Below, in pieces: positions 47,991 through 59,174 of a DNA stretch of 64,000 nucleotides; positions within the stretch are counted from its first letter, which is position 1; each line of letters starts with the position of its first letter. This DNA is from Crotalaria pallida (taxonomy: Eukaryota > Streptophyta > Magnoliopsida > Fabales > Fabaceae). The stretch lies in NCBI GenBank assembly GCA_037953625.1, contig CM075649.1, positions 123,439,290-123,503,289 on the forward strand, given 5' to 3'. A program made the translations under genes and the position numbers. The notes below the pieces were generated by a model. The model ran no database searches and was not told the origin of the DNA. It was given only the letters and a program-made list of their open reading frames with translations.

Positions 47991-48867
47991 GTCCCTCTGT
48001 TGTGCTTTGAACCGGATCGGGGCTGAACCGAACCGAACCGACCTTCAAAACCATATTTGAGGGTATATCCCTATTACCTTTTCAATTACTCTATGTTGTG
48101 TTTTAATAATAATACTAATTATACTAGTATGGTTAATAAATATTTAGTATTAAACTAATTTGGAAATTAAACTTGTAATATAGTTTATATTGATTTTTAT
48201 TTAATTTTTATGATCCGGTTAGACGACGAAGGATTTTAGGATCAGCGCAAGGGACAGCAATGAACCGTGCTACGATTGGGAAACATTATATGAAAAGAAT
48301 CATGTATAAGGAAACGCAAGGTAAGGAGTGAGTGTTACCTTATCTTAGGGATGAGTTTTCTAATATGTATATAATACTTGCTAAGAGTTGAGTGTTAATT
48401 TAGGGCATAAAACCATAGGGTAGTGAATATGAGTAGTTATTAGAGAATAGAAATGAAGGAATGTAATTAATGATGATGTTGTGAATATGTGCATATTTGT
48501 GAATATGTTTATGTTTGAGATTATGTGTATATTTGTGAAACTGTTTGTGATGATGATAGGTGATTTAATGGTGCTGTGATGGTAAAGTGATTGAATAAAT
48601 AATTGATAATGGAAATAATGAATGTGATTAATGTTGAAGCTGTGATTATATGCATATGATAATTATTGTTGACCATGCTTGGAAAATGAATTGATTAAGA
48701 GTTTGGGAGAAAGGGAAGATAGTGAGTGATGAGCCACTTGGATATTAGGAAGGTGATTGAAATCATTGGTGTTAGGGTGAGGTGGACCAGGAAAGGATGA
48801 TAGTACATTTGAAATGGGTAGTGATGGATTGAGAGGGGAATCATGAATTAATGAATGAAAAAAAAGT

Positions 48868-49083
48868 GATAATGCGAGGTCGACTGCGATAAGCCGCGAA
48901 TCGACCAGGCGCGATAAAAGATTAAAACATATTAATGCGAGGTCGACTGCGATAAGCCGCGAATCGACCAGACGCGATAAATAAAACTTACTACGAGGTC
49001 GAATGTGTTAAGCCGCACATCGACCAGGCGCAATAAAAGGCTAAGATTTATTAATGTGAGGTCGAATGTGTTAAGCCGCACAT
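48868..49083. repeat. TCGA-rich minisatellite in D 5' LTR (truncated)
   Basis: About three and a half units of roughly 60 bp, each with GAGGTCGACTGCGATAAG or a GAATGTGTTAAG variant and then AATCGACCAG. GGTCGA and TCGACC within a unit form a dyad. The array stops at the point where the LTR is broken. Confidence 0.8.
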
Positions 49084-50967
49084 TGCTCTTAGGTAGGACG
49101 GAGTGATCTTACCTCCAAGGTAATGTATAATCGAGACTGGCCATCTTGAGGACTACATTTGTTTGAAGGTGAAATCATCAAGTCCCCGATTTCCAGAATA
49201 TCCCTTGAGTTGAGTGAGGTCTGAAAACCTAAGGGAAATAGTCTGTTCGAGTTAAATTCTATATAGATCCTTAAGTACCCTCAAATCAGAGTGCGTAGCG
49301 AAAAATAACCAGAAATTATTTCAGGTATTTTGTAAGCCTTGATCACTGGATTATAATTTAAATAAATTTTCTCTTAAATGCTTGAATAATTGTCTTTTTA
49401 GCTTAACAAGTTTTTTAATCTTCATAAGTAATTTCTTTCCCCAATTTATACTCAAGGAAATTCTTTATAAAGTACAGTATGTGATTTACAAAAGTCTAAT
49501 TCATACATATGTTTTTCTTTTTCTAAAACATCTGTTTATGATTTTACTTTGATGAAGTGTCAGATGTTTGATTTTATTGAATATAATTTTATTCGATTAT
49601 GGACTTTGAAAATTCGCTACTTTTACGTCCTCTAATCTATTACCCTATTTACAGTCCACTTGAAAGAATATGTTTGTTGAGATGATAATTTGCTCTAATT
49701 GTCCATGACTTATCTCTTACACTTCTGAATAGTTAGCTCTTTTTACTGTTGGATTCCTTCTTGGTTCAGTCTTTATGATCCTAATTTTATGGATTTCTGT
49801 TTTAGAGTTCATGTAAAATGCAAGCTATATTTGTTGACTTTTCAATTTAAATAGATTTGTTACATGATTTCACATGACTGCATGCACATGTACTGTAAAA
49901 TGATGAATCTTGTATTTTGAACCATTGATTATATCCTTCTGAACGAAAATTATTAAATACATTTCAACCAATAACTTTTCTTGCTTAGCATATTACTCAT
50001 AAATTTTTTTTTATATTAGAATTGGCAAATACCAACTTACTATGTTACTTGGTTTATTCTAAGCAGTTTCCCAAAACTATCATGCCAGGGAAAATGTTTT
50101 TGAACACTAGCTTAACGAACTTTTGACTCTTTTCAGGTTTCAGTTTTCTCCTTGCATTTAAACTGACATCCATTTAAGAAAATGGCACTCTATTGGTTGA
50201 GTCATGATTACTAATTCTTATCTTTTTGGGATCTTAATTCCTACATAGATTTTATTACGTGTTCTATTTCTTGTAGAAAAGAGATGTGCCACTCTTTATG
50301 TTTCAAGCTTTTACAAAATTAATACCGCATTCGAATGTATAAGTGAATTATGTTTTCTTACAAAAATAATACTCAGCAAGATTTTCAAATATTTTACCGT
50401 TTTAGGTGCTGAACATGTTTATGAGCTCAAAACATATGCATAATGCTGATTTTGTTTAGCTCAGTTGAGTTTTTACAGCTCCTACTTTGCATTATATTTT
50501 ATGTTGCCTCTTTGAAATTTGAATTCGTTTTACATTTATGACAAACAGTCAACATATCCTCCCAATAGCTAACACCTGCTAAATGTTAAAATTGATTTCA
50601 GTTTTGAGAACTTAAATGAATTTGCTTGAAACCCACTTAACAGTAGTTGTCATTTTGCCCACCAAGTGGTGATTTCTTTAATTGGCATTGTCATGAAAGA
50701 TGGTTTCCTCAATGATTAAATTTGAGAACCTTTTTACGTATCTAATCAACGAAATTCTTTGCTAATGCTAAATTCTTAATACCTCTAAGGTTTTATTTGT
50801 CCTGTTACATTGAATGATTTTAGAATACCCTCATGCTATTTGTAGTGCTGGTTTATTTGTGTTTGCTTAAATTTATTAGCATGATGGTCAAGGGTTCTAA
50901 AAATACTAACCTTACGGTTTTCTCTAATCAAATTTCGAGGACGAAATTTCTTTTAGGGGAGAAGGAT
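49084..50967 (+). other. Element D internal remnant and polypurine tract
   Basis: About 1.9 kb of AT-rich noncoding DNA. Only the last 40 bases are recognisable: a pol-end-like stretch and the tract AGGGGAGAAGGAT directly before the 3' LTR at 50968. No gag, protease, integrase or reverse transcriptase motif and no PBS. Confidence 0.55.
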
Positions 50968-52765
50968 TGTAACATCTTGATTTTCTTTTGTATTATAAAA
51001 CGCGTTTTATGAAATTCAATAATTAATCCTTGAAATTTATCATTGGAGCGTTGAGTATTTTTAAAATTTCCTATGGTATTTACGAAAGTATATCTCAATT
51101 ATATATTTGAAAGTAAATTCATTTGGAACAATTATCCTATTTGAAGAAAAATATACTTTTTATACTTTACCTTGCTTTTGATATATTCAATATTATTTTA
51201 TGTTTAATATTTCCGAACTTCTAACCCTACGATTTTCTTATATGTATTCATTTGACAATTTAATGTTATTGCAAGTATTTCCTTGAATTAAAAACAAAGA
51301 AATAAATAAAATGTGTTTTGGTAATAAAAATAAAAATGAAAGTATGTGTTGTAGTGTGTAAGAAGAAGGGAAGAAAACTTAATTCCCCTCTTCTCCTTCC
51401 TCACGAGCCACCCCCCATAGTCTCCTTCTTCATTTGGCCCTTTTTCTCTCTCTCCGCCCCAAGCTTCTCTCTCTCCCTCTCTAATGGCTGTTTCTTCTTC
51501 CCTGTGCACGGCGCCTCCTTCTCCATCACCGCGCGCCTCCGCCATCACGCTCGCGCTCTTCCTTTCCACTAGTCGAGAACCGCGACTCCCTCCTAGCGAA
51601 AGAACGAACCGTCGCCGCTGTTGGACCACCGCCGCATTTCCCTCTCGTGGCTTGGTCCCTTTCTCTCGGTCGTCTCTCTCCTTCACCATCACGTTCTCCT
51701 TCTCCCTGGGCCTCCACTCGCCGCCACGAATCAGCTCCGCTGCCATGCGCGGAACCCCTCCTCCAAGCGCACCTGCCGCCGCCGCCACCGTGCGGAGAGC
51801 CGCATCTTTCTTTTGCCAGTGGCCATGGATGCAGGGGTCACGAGTTTGGTAAACTGACGCAGATATACCGTCGTTACCGTGACCAGTCCCTCTGTGGTGC
51901 TTTGAACCGGATCGGGGCTGAACTGAACCGAACCGACCTTCAAAACCATATTTGAGGGTATATCCCTAGTACCTTTTCAATTAATCTATGTTGTGTTTTA
52001 ATAATAATACTAATTATACTAGTATGGTTAATAAATATTTAGTATTAAACTAATTTGGAAATTAAACTTGTAATATAGTTTATATTGATTTTTATTTAAT
52101 TTTTATGATCCGGTTAGACGACGAAGGATTTTAGGATCAGCGCAAGGGACAGCAATGAACCATGCTACGATTGGGCAACATTATACGAAAAGAATCATGT
52201 ATAAGGAAACGCAAGGTAAGGAGTGAGTGTTACCTTATCTTAGGGATGAGTTTTCTAATATATATATATAATACTTGCTAAGAGTTGAGTGTTAATTTAG
52301 GGCATAAAACCATAGGGTAGTGAATATGAGTAGTTATTAGAGAATAGAAATGAAGGAATGTAATTAATGATGATGTTGTGAATATGTGCATATTTGTGAA
52401 TCTGTTTATGTTTGAGATTATGTGTATATTTGTGAAACTGTTTGTGATGATGATAGGTGATTTAATGGTGCTGTGATGGTAAAGTGATTGAATAAATAAT
52501 TGATAATGGAAATAATGAATGTGATTAATGTTGAAGCTGTGATTATATGCATATGATAATTATTGTTGACCATGCTTGGAAAATGAATTGATTAAGAGTT
52601 TGGGAGAAAGGGAAGATAGTGAGTGATGAAATACTTGGATATTAGGAAGGTGACTGAAATCATTGGTGTTAGGGTGAGGTGGACCAGGAAAGGATGATAG
52701 TACATTTGAAATGGGTAGTGATGGATTGAGAGGGGAATCATGAATTAATGAATGAAAGAAAAGTG

Positions 52766-53060
52766 ATAATGCGAGGTCGACTGCGATAAGTCACGAATCG
52801 ACCAGGCGCGATGATAGAATAAAACATATTAATGCGAGGTCGACTGCGATAAACCGCGAATCGACCAGACGCGATGAAAGAATAAAACATATTAATGCGA
52901 GGTCGACTGCGATAAACCGCGAATCGACCAGACGCGATAAATAAAACTTAATGTGAGATCGAATGTGTTAAGCCGCACATCGACCAGGCGCGATAAAAGG
53001 CTAAGATTTATTAATGTGAGGTCGAATGTGTTAAGCCGCACATCGACCAGACGCGATAAA
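52766..53060. repeat. TCGA-rich minisatellite in D 3' LTR
   Basis: Five units of about 60 bp plus a degenerate sixth up to about 53115. Three units are of the GACTGCG type and two of the GAATGTG type, against two and about one and a half in the 5' LTR. Confidence 0.8.
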
Positions 53061-53709
53061 AGGCTAATACTTATTAACTCTTGCAGCCGACTGCGATGTG
53101 GCACGAATCGGTTTGTAAGAGAAGTAAACTAATCACACAAAGAAGATCAAGAGAAATAAGGAAAATATATATAGAGGAAAAAGGAGAATAGAGAAAAAGT
53201 AGAGCATGATTAATTATAGAATTAGAAAATGGTGATTAGGGGAAAAACTAAAGTAAAATGAAAATTTTGGGAGTTGTGTGTAACATCCCCAATTTTGCTA
53301 AGTGGCTAGGTTCATTAGTGAGTAGGATTCCGATGAGTGTCGTAGTATCCTTAAGTGCCGATTTCGTTTAGAAACGATAATTGGCATTAGAATTAGTGTG
53401 TGCTTAAGTGTTTAGAATGTGGTATTTAGCTAAGAGTGGGTTTGTATGAAATAGAAATAAGTTAGAATAGGTTTAGAGTAAAGAGAAAGGAAATGTTAGG
53501 TTAAGATTGTGATTTAGAAATGTTATTTAAGGATTAAGAGTATAGGACTTTAGAAAGTTAGAAATATAAGATCCATAGCTTTAAACCCAAATTCCTACGT
53601 TGGATGTGAAGATAAGTGTCTTGGGAAGCTTGCCTCAAAATTTGAGCAAGATCCGACGGTTAACGAAAAAGTTATGACACTTTGAAGTGCAAAGGAATGA
53701 TGGATTAAA

Positions 53710-53868
53710 CCAGTTAATCGATTAAGCCTAGAGTTAATCGATTAAGACCTTAATGATGCACACGACTTAATCGATTAAGCATGAGGTTAATCGATTAAGG
53801 CCTGAATGTTGGTTTTGGCCAAAATTACACTGGTTAATCGATTAACCACCCAGTTAATCGATTAACCA
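53710..53868. promoter_or_regulatory. TTAATCGATTAA palindrome array with TATA box in solo LTR G
   Basis: Six perfect TTAATCGATTAA palindromes arranged as three pairs, ending about 20 bp before a TATA box (TTATAAAC, 53883-53890). This is the closest link in the window between such an array and a core promoter. Confidence 0.6.
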
Positions 53869-55142
53869 CTGTTGAATCAGCCTTATAAACTCATTTTTGA
53901 GCCATTTTTCACAAAGTTTCCTCTCTCTTCCCACGGTTCTCTCTTCTCTTCTTCCCCGAGGGCTTTTGATTTCTCAAAGCCACCACCATGAATCCACAAA
54001 TTAAACCCCCAAATCAATTCCCCATTACTCCCTCATGGATTTCCCCCTCTCAATTTTCAATTCCCTCTCTTTCTCACAAAACCCCCAAATTGAACCCTAA
54101 ACCCTAAAGTGTGCAATTGGTCAATGGGGTCTCTAAATTGGTTCAAGGAGCTTGAGGAGCCATAGGAATCAAGAGAGGAAGAACTTAGGAGCTTGGGTTA
54201 GAGTCGGCGTTGGTGCTCCCTCAGATTCTCATCCTTCTCCTCTTCTCTTCAAGAGGTAAGGGGTGTACTTTGGGTCTAGTATTAGAGGAAGGGTTTATTT
54301 ATAGTAATAGAGTTATAATTGGGTATATTATTGATTGGTTAGGTTGATGGTTAGGAGGGTAGAGTATAGTTAGAAACTCTAAGTTTTGGTGATATCTTAT
54401 ATTAATTGATTTTTATAAATTGTTAAAGTAGGAAGTGAAGAACCCTAGGAAAGTGACTTAAATTCCAGTCCCTGAGACATACCTGAGTATGTTGATTGAT
54501 TACCTGGTTGATTTATGATTGTTGATTGATATTGTTTGTATTATTATTAACGCGTATATAAGTAAATTGTAAATGACATTCATATAGTTATGCATTAAAT
54601 AGGGCCAAGTATTTCTCAATTGAGTTTAAACCAATTAAATGACATTTTTCTAAAGAACAAAGAGGGCCTTAAATTCAATTGAGAAACACTTGAGATATTG
54701 GATCATGCATGGTGTAAAGGTGGACGTTAGGAGTAGGGGAAAAACACACGTCGCTTTGCGATTGATGAGGACAAGAGTAAATGTTAGGAATTATTATGGA
54801 GAACTTTGATCCTGCAAAGGATACGGGTTTGCTTCCCGTATTGGGGGTTGGTTCTACGCAAACCATAATAATTCTATTTACTTTGGTTTCTTTGGGCCAG
54901 TCGAGGGTGATTTCTGCTAAAGCCCGATTTGGACAAATCAACCCAAATCGCATGAGGGACCTTCCTAAGTGGAGGTGAAGTGTTGTGCAAGCGGATATGA
55001 GGGACCTCCCTAAGTAAGGAGGTGAAGTATCCAACTAGAGGTTGAGAAATGCTTACTCCTGGTCGGTTTTCCCCAGAGTGGAGGGGGGTTGTGAGGCGGT
55101 TTGTTGTTATTGGAAAAAGTGTTAAAGGTGTTAAAAGTTAAA

Positions 55143-55357
55143 GTGAAAAGTTATTACTTGTACATTGTATGAGGGACCTTCCGCAGTGGAGGTGAAGTAC
55201 AATGTACATGATTGTTATAGTTATTGCTTGTACATTGTGTGAGGGACCTTCCGCAGTGGAGGTGAAGTACAATGTACATGATTGTTATAGTTATTACTTG
55301 TGCATTGTATGAGGGACCTTCCGCAGTGGAGGTGAAGTACAATGTACATGATTGTTA
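55143..55357. repeat. 70-bp minisatellite in solo LTR G
   Basis: Three units with an exact 70-bp period (GAGGGACCTT at 55171, 55241, 55311), nearly identical, plus two older half-units at about 54953-55030. Each unit holds a dyad: GTACATTGTA on one side and TACAATGTAC on the other. Confidence 0.85.
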
Positions 55358-57210
55358 TTGTTAAAGTGTATAAAGTGTATAGAGTTAAAAGTGTGAAAGT
55401 GAAAGGGAAAGTGTGAATGCATTGTTATAAGTGTTTTAATTCATTGAATCCGATCAAAGTGTTAAAGTGAATATAATGAAATGAAATGTTTAATATCGGA
55501 TTCAAGAATTAAATCACCAAGTGTGACGTTAGCAGGGCATAACCATGTGATTGTGCATTAAAGTATTATATTAAAGTATTATACCCTATATAGACATATA
55601 ATTATTGAACTGAGCAGTGTTGTGATGCTCCTTTGGTTAAGTGAATGGTAAATTGTATAATTATTGTTGTTTGTGTGTGAATATGCCTACTTATGATTTA
55701 TTACTGTTTTTAAACGTTTTCTTTGATCTAGATTTCAAAGTACTCACCCTTACAGTGGACATATTAGTTACACCAAGGAGACAGGCATAGAATGTCAAGG
55801 CCGAGAAAGTGAGACTCTTGTTGGAGAGTATATTATTAGAGTGACCTCACGGTCCCATTGGTAGGGCAACCATTCATAGGGTTATATTGTAATAAATAGA
55901 TTTTTTGTAATTGTAATTAATGATTTTATTTTTGTTTAAGTGTTTTGTATATTTGAAGAGTTATATGTATATTCTTACTTTGATAAGTTTTAAAGTATGG
56001 CCTAATGTTGAATATTTTGAATTGAAAGTTTTATTTCTATCAAATAGAAAACTGTTCTGGACTGACAGGTTTAAATTCTATTCGGGGAAAGTCCAATTTA
56101 TAAAGGAAACTCTGTCAAAAATTTTATAAACCTCGAATATTTTCATAAATAAATATTAAATTAAAGTATTTTCTTAAAGTATAAAAATGTAGGATGTTAC
56201 ATTGTGGACATTGCATGAGCTATTGCTTTGGATGTGAATGATTATGTGAACTAATTGAACTATATGTGTTTGGCTTAGTCAGTTATTATATCATATCAGA
56301 AACCGCTATTCCTAATTTATGAGTAATGCTCACCTCCTTACCATTTTTCCACAGGTACCGAGATTGAGCTTGCACTATTATTGGCCGAGCAGGTGCACAC
56401 TCCACTCCGTAGAGTGTAAGTTAGTTAGAGGGAATTGTAGATTATTCAGTTGTAATTAATTTATTTTAGTTCTGATGCTATGTGGTGTGCGATGTAGCAC
56501 TGATGTATGTTTATGTATTGTTGATAGCCCTGCTGGCTCTGTCTGTTATAAATGAATATGTTTATCAGGTTGCAGGAAAAATATTATTTTTGGAAAAGTC
56601 CGAAAAACAAACGAAACTCCGTCCGTTTGATGGGAGATTTTTAATAATTAAAAAGGAAATTTTAATTTCACTATTTTAATAATGGGTAGTTAAGGGTAGA
56701 AAAGGTAGGGTGTTACAGCTTATGGGCTCCGCCTAGCAGGCCATAAGTTTTCACAAAAAAATTTAAATCATGTCCGCCAGCCCCGCCCGTTATTTTTCGC
56801 TGGCGGGCGCATGCAGGCTGCGGGTGGCCTGCGGACTTGAAATTTTTTTAAAAAAAAGATAATCACCTTAGTGTAACACACATGTGGCACAAGTGTCCGC
56901 CCGCAATTTTTAAAAAAAAATTGTACCAAAACAATGAAAAAAATATTAATTAATTTTTTTTATAATATGGGCCGTCCGCGGGTCCGCCCTAGGCCCTAAA
57001 TATTTTTACGGGCGAGCGCGGGTGTGGGCCATGTCCGTCCGCCCTTTTTGCCAATATTACACCCTCGTTTTCGATACCCACTTAAGTAGTACTTAAAGCT
57101 ATTAAATATTTACTATGTTATATTTACCATGTTGTAAAATATCAAATGAAACTAACAAACTTATTACTTACTGTTCAGTCGAAAGTTTTAAACTATACTA
57201 CTAGTATAAA

Positions 57211-57559
57211 TGATTAGATACCAGCAACCGATAAACTAGAATACGTAATAAAAAAAATTATACTTTCAAAAACTTTTTTCTATTTTTTATATGAAAAGTT
57301 TACAGTAATATATTACATTTTTACAAATGTAGTTTTTTATATTAATTTTTTATTTTTAACTTTTTGAAGATTTCATGAGCGGAACACTCATTGGTACTTG
57401 ATGGTTGTTCCGTTCTTTGATTAAAAAAATTATTTTGACTGGATTCGAATAGACATTCGGGGAAGACCAATTCATGCACCAACTCTCTGAGTATAGTGAT
57501 AAATATTTACATTTTGCACTAATTCGCTTCAATCACTTGCATAGATTGACATAAACTCC
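57211..57559. other. Centre of the Mutator-like miniature element
   Basis: AT-rich noncoding DNA between the two inverted repeats. No transposase. Confidence 0.5.
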
Positions 57560-57973
57560 TCCACGCTGTATAGTTTAAAACTTTCGACTCAACAGTAAAT
57601 AATAAGTTTGTTAATTTTAATTTATAACTACTACTTTCAAGTACTATTTAAGGGGATACCGAAAACAAAAGTGACAATGTCCATGTTGAAAGTGTTTCAG
57701 GAGCTCGTTGATCCAGAATAATGTTCGCCTATAGCAGCTAAAAAGTGGATGTATTATATTAAAAACCATAATAATGTTAAATAATTACTATATAGTACAA
57801 AAAAAATACATACTATTTACTTCTTTAAGTCATTTTTTTAAAAAGTTTATCCATCCGTAAATATAAGTCACTTTACAATATTTAAGTAATATTAACCTAT
57901 ATACTTCTAATGAATGTGACACATTCATATTAGAAACACACACCAAAAAATTAATTAACAACTTGGAAATTAT

Positions 57974-58712
57974 CAATGTTTTGAAAATCGAACCGTACCG
58001 GCCGGTTCAATCGATAACCGGTGAATTGGTCCTGATACCGGTCCAAATAACCACTAAAATCATGCAGTATTAAAGCCGGTAGTGAGCCGCACGAACCGGT
58101 CAAAAACCATCAAACCAGTGATTTCCTAGTTTGAATCGGTTCTACATTTTGCAGAAAAGAAAACGAAAAAAGTTACAGCAAAGGTTATATGAAGGCAAAA
58201 GAGAGGAAGAAGGAGATAAGGGAAGAGAGTGGAGAAGTACAAAAATGAATGCTCTTGGAGCTTTTGTTGTACGAAAGAATTTGTATGTTCGATTGTTCCA
58301 CTCCAAACTTAAAAACACATCTGTTATTGCAGAAATGAAGTCCCTTCTCTCTAATATGCCCTAAAATTCAATTCCAATTTGATTTAATGTTTGTGGGGCC
58401 TTGCAACTTTGCAACCTTCCCACCCAGCAATTATCTCATTCAGTTTAGATTTCAACTCTTATCAAGCTACACCATTTTCAACATGGACTTATAAGCTTTT
58501 TTTCGGTTTTATAATTCAAAGCCCATTTAGATTGAAAATGTTAGGTAACTTGTTAATTAAATCAAATATGTTGTGATAATATTAACTATATAATTTATGA
58601 AAATATATTTCTCAGTAAAACCGGTTGATCACGGTTGGATCATGGTTAGACCACTAAACCATGAACCAGTGCATATACTGGTTCAATGATCGGTCCGGTT
58701 TTTAAAACATTG
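57974..58712. mobile_element. Terminal-inverted-repeat element, probably hAT-like
   Basis: Left end CAATGTTTTGAAAATCG and right end (reverse complement) CAATGTTTTAAAAACCGG form imperfect inverted repeats rich in ACCGG words. Flanking DNA is GAAATTAT and GAAATTAC, an 8-bp duplication with one mismatch. About 0.74 kb. It contains a 77-codon plus frame (58131-58364) that I do not recognise and no transposase signature. Confidence 0.65.
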
Positions 58713-58906
58713 GAAATTACACTGCATGTCTTTCCCTATGAGAGCAATATCATCATGCTTGAAAAGAATTTGGCTGTCATATTAATAATTTAATTGAATT
58801 AATAATTTAGTTAAATTAAATATTTCCAAACATCAGTAATAAATTGATTTGTAATAACATTTTACCTATTCCTTAATTTTTTTTCCAAACACATAAAAGG
58901 TTGAGT

Positions 58907-59174
58907 AATATGTCAGATTAGTCCCTGACTTTGTAAGTGTCGGTCAAGTTAGTCCCTGACTTTATCGAAATAGCAATTTAGTCCCTGAGATAGGAGAACG
59001 TCGATCAAGTTAGTCTCTGCCGTCACTATCGCAGGGATGTATTTGCTTTAAAATGGGATAAAGATAGGGACGTATGTGAATTAAAATGAAATCTTAGGGA
59101 CTAAATTGCTATTTCGATAAAGTCAGGGACTAACTTGACTGATACTTACAAAGTCAGAGACTAATCTGACATAT
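58907..59174. mobile_element. MITE with long, nearly perfect inverted repeats
   Basis: About 267 bp. ATATGTCAGATTAGTCCCTG at the left is repeated in reverse complement at the right with few changes, and the inverted repeats continue through GACTTTATCGAAATAGCAAT, leaving a short centre. The target duplication is unclear. It could form a long hairpin and be a small-RNA source. Confidence 0.75.

Larger units (their letters stand above)
28410..49083 (+). repeat. Element D 5' LTR, truncated and split by element B
   Basis: Present as 28410-28949 and 47611-49083. Homology to the right LTR (50968 onward) is close until about 49083, where it stops inside a minisatellite unit after CCGCACAT. The last 700-900 bp of the LTR and the PBS are missing. 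Confidence 0.75.
53279..56201 (+). mobile_element. G: solo LTR (2.9 kb), related to element A LTR
   Basis: Starts TGTAACATCCCC and ends GTAGGATGTTACA, with a perfect duplication TTGTG at 53274-53278 and 56202-56206. The block near 54435-54500 (GGAAGTGAAGAACCCTAGG, then GAGACATACCTGAGTATG) matches the A LTR in reverse complement, giving orientation plus. No internal region. Confidence 0.85.
28410..56717 (+). mobile_element. Element D: non-autonomous gypsy-like LTR retrotransposon, hosting B, E and G
   Basis: LTRs start TGTAACATCTTGATTTT (28410 and 50968); the right one ends GGTAGGGTGTTACA at 56717. Flanks are GCTTT (28405-28409) and GCTTA (56718-56722), a 5-bp duplication with one mismatch. 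A polypurine tract precedes the right LTR, so orientation is plus. The internal part (about 49084-50967) has no gag or pol beyond a short pol-end-like stretch (FEDEISF) by the tract. The left LTR is cut short inside its minisatellite and no PBS is visible, so a deletion has removed the LTR-internal junction. Confidence 0.75.
50968..56717 (+). repeat. Element D 3' LTR, split by solo LTR G
   Basis: Present as 50968-53278 and 56207-56717, about 2.8 kb in total. Its terminal 500 bp resembles solo LTR H in reverse complement. It ends GTTACA at 56717. Confidence 0.82.
28388..57059. mobile_element. hAT-like miniature element, split by element D
   Basis: Terminal inverted repeats TAGTATTGGCAAAACGGGC (28388) and GCCCTTTTTGCCAATATTA (ending 57059), flanked by a perfect 8-bp duplication CACCCTCG at 28380-28387 and 57060-57067. 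Eight-base duplications are typical of hAT. Net length is about 0.36 kb, with a GC-rich centre full of GCCCGC-type words (56770-56850 and 56990-57040). No transposase. Element D inserted 22 bp from the left end. Confidence 0.82.
28244..57806. mobile_element. Mutator-like miniature element with long inverted repeats, split by nested insertions
   Basis: DNA at about 28244-28379 and 57068-57210 matches, in reverse complement, DNA at about 57560-57806. Shared blocks include ATATAGTAATTATTTAACAT, ATCAACGA followed by TTTCAACAT, and GTCGAAAGTTTTAAACTATA. Without the hAT and LTR insertions the element is about 0.9 kb with terminal inverted repeats of 200 bp or more and a noncoding centre (57211-57560). 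Long inverted repeats suggest Mutator-like; I could not fix a target duplication, so ends are approximate. Confidence 0.6.

Noticed and set aside
51288..51788. 166-codon minus frame in the GC-rich island of the D LTR (and overlapping plus frames)
   Set aside because: Several frames on both strands are open because of GC-rich composition; no motif, and the frames are not kept in the copy at 47591-47990.
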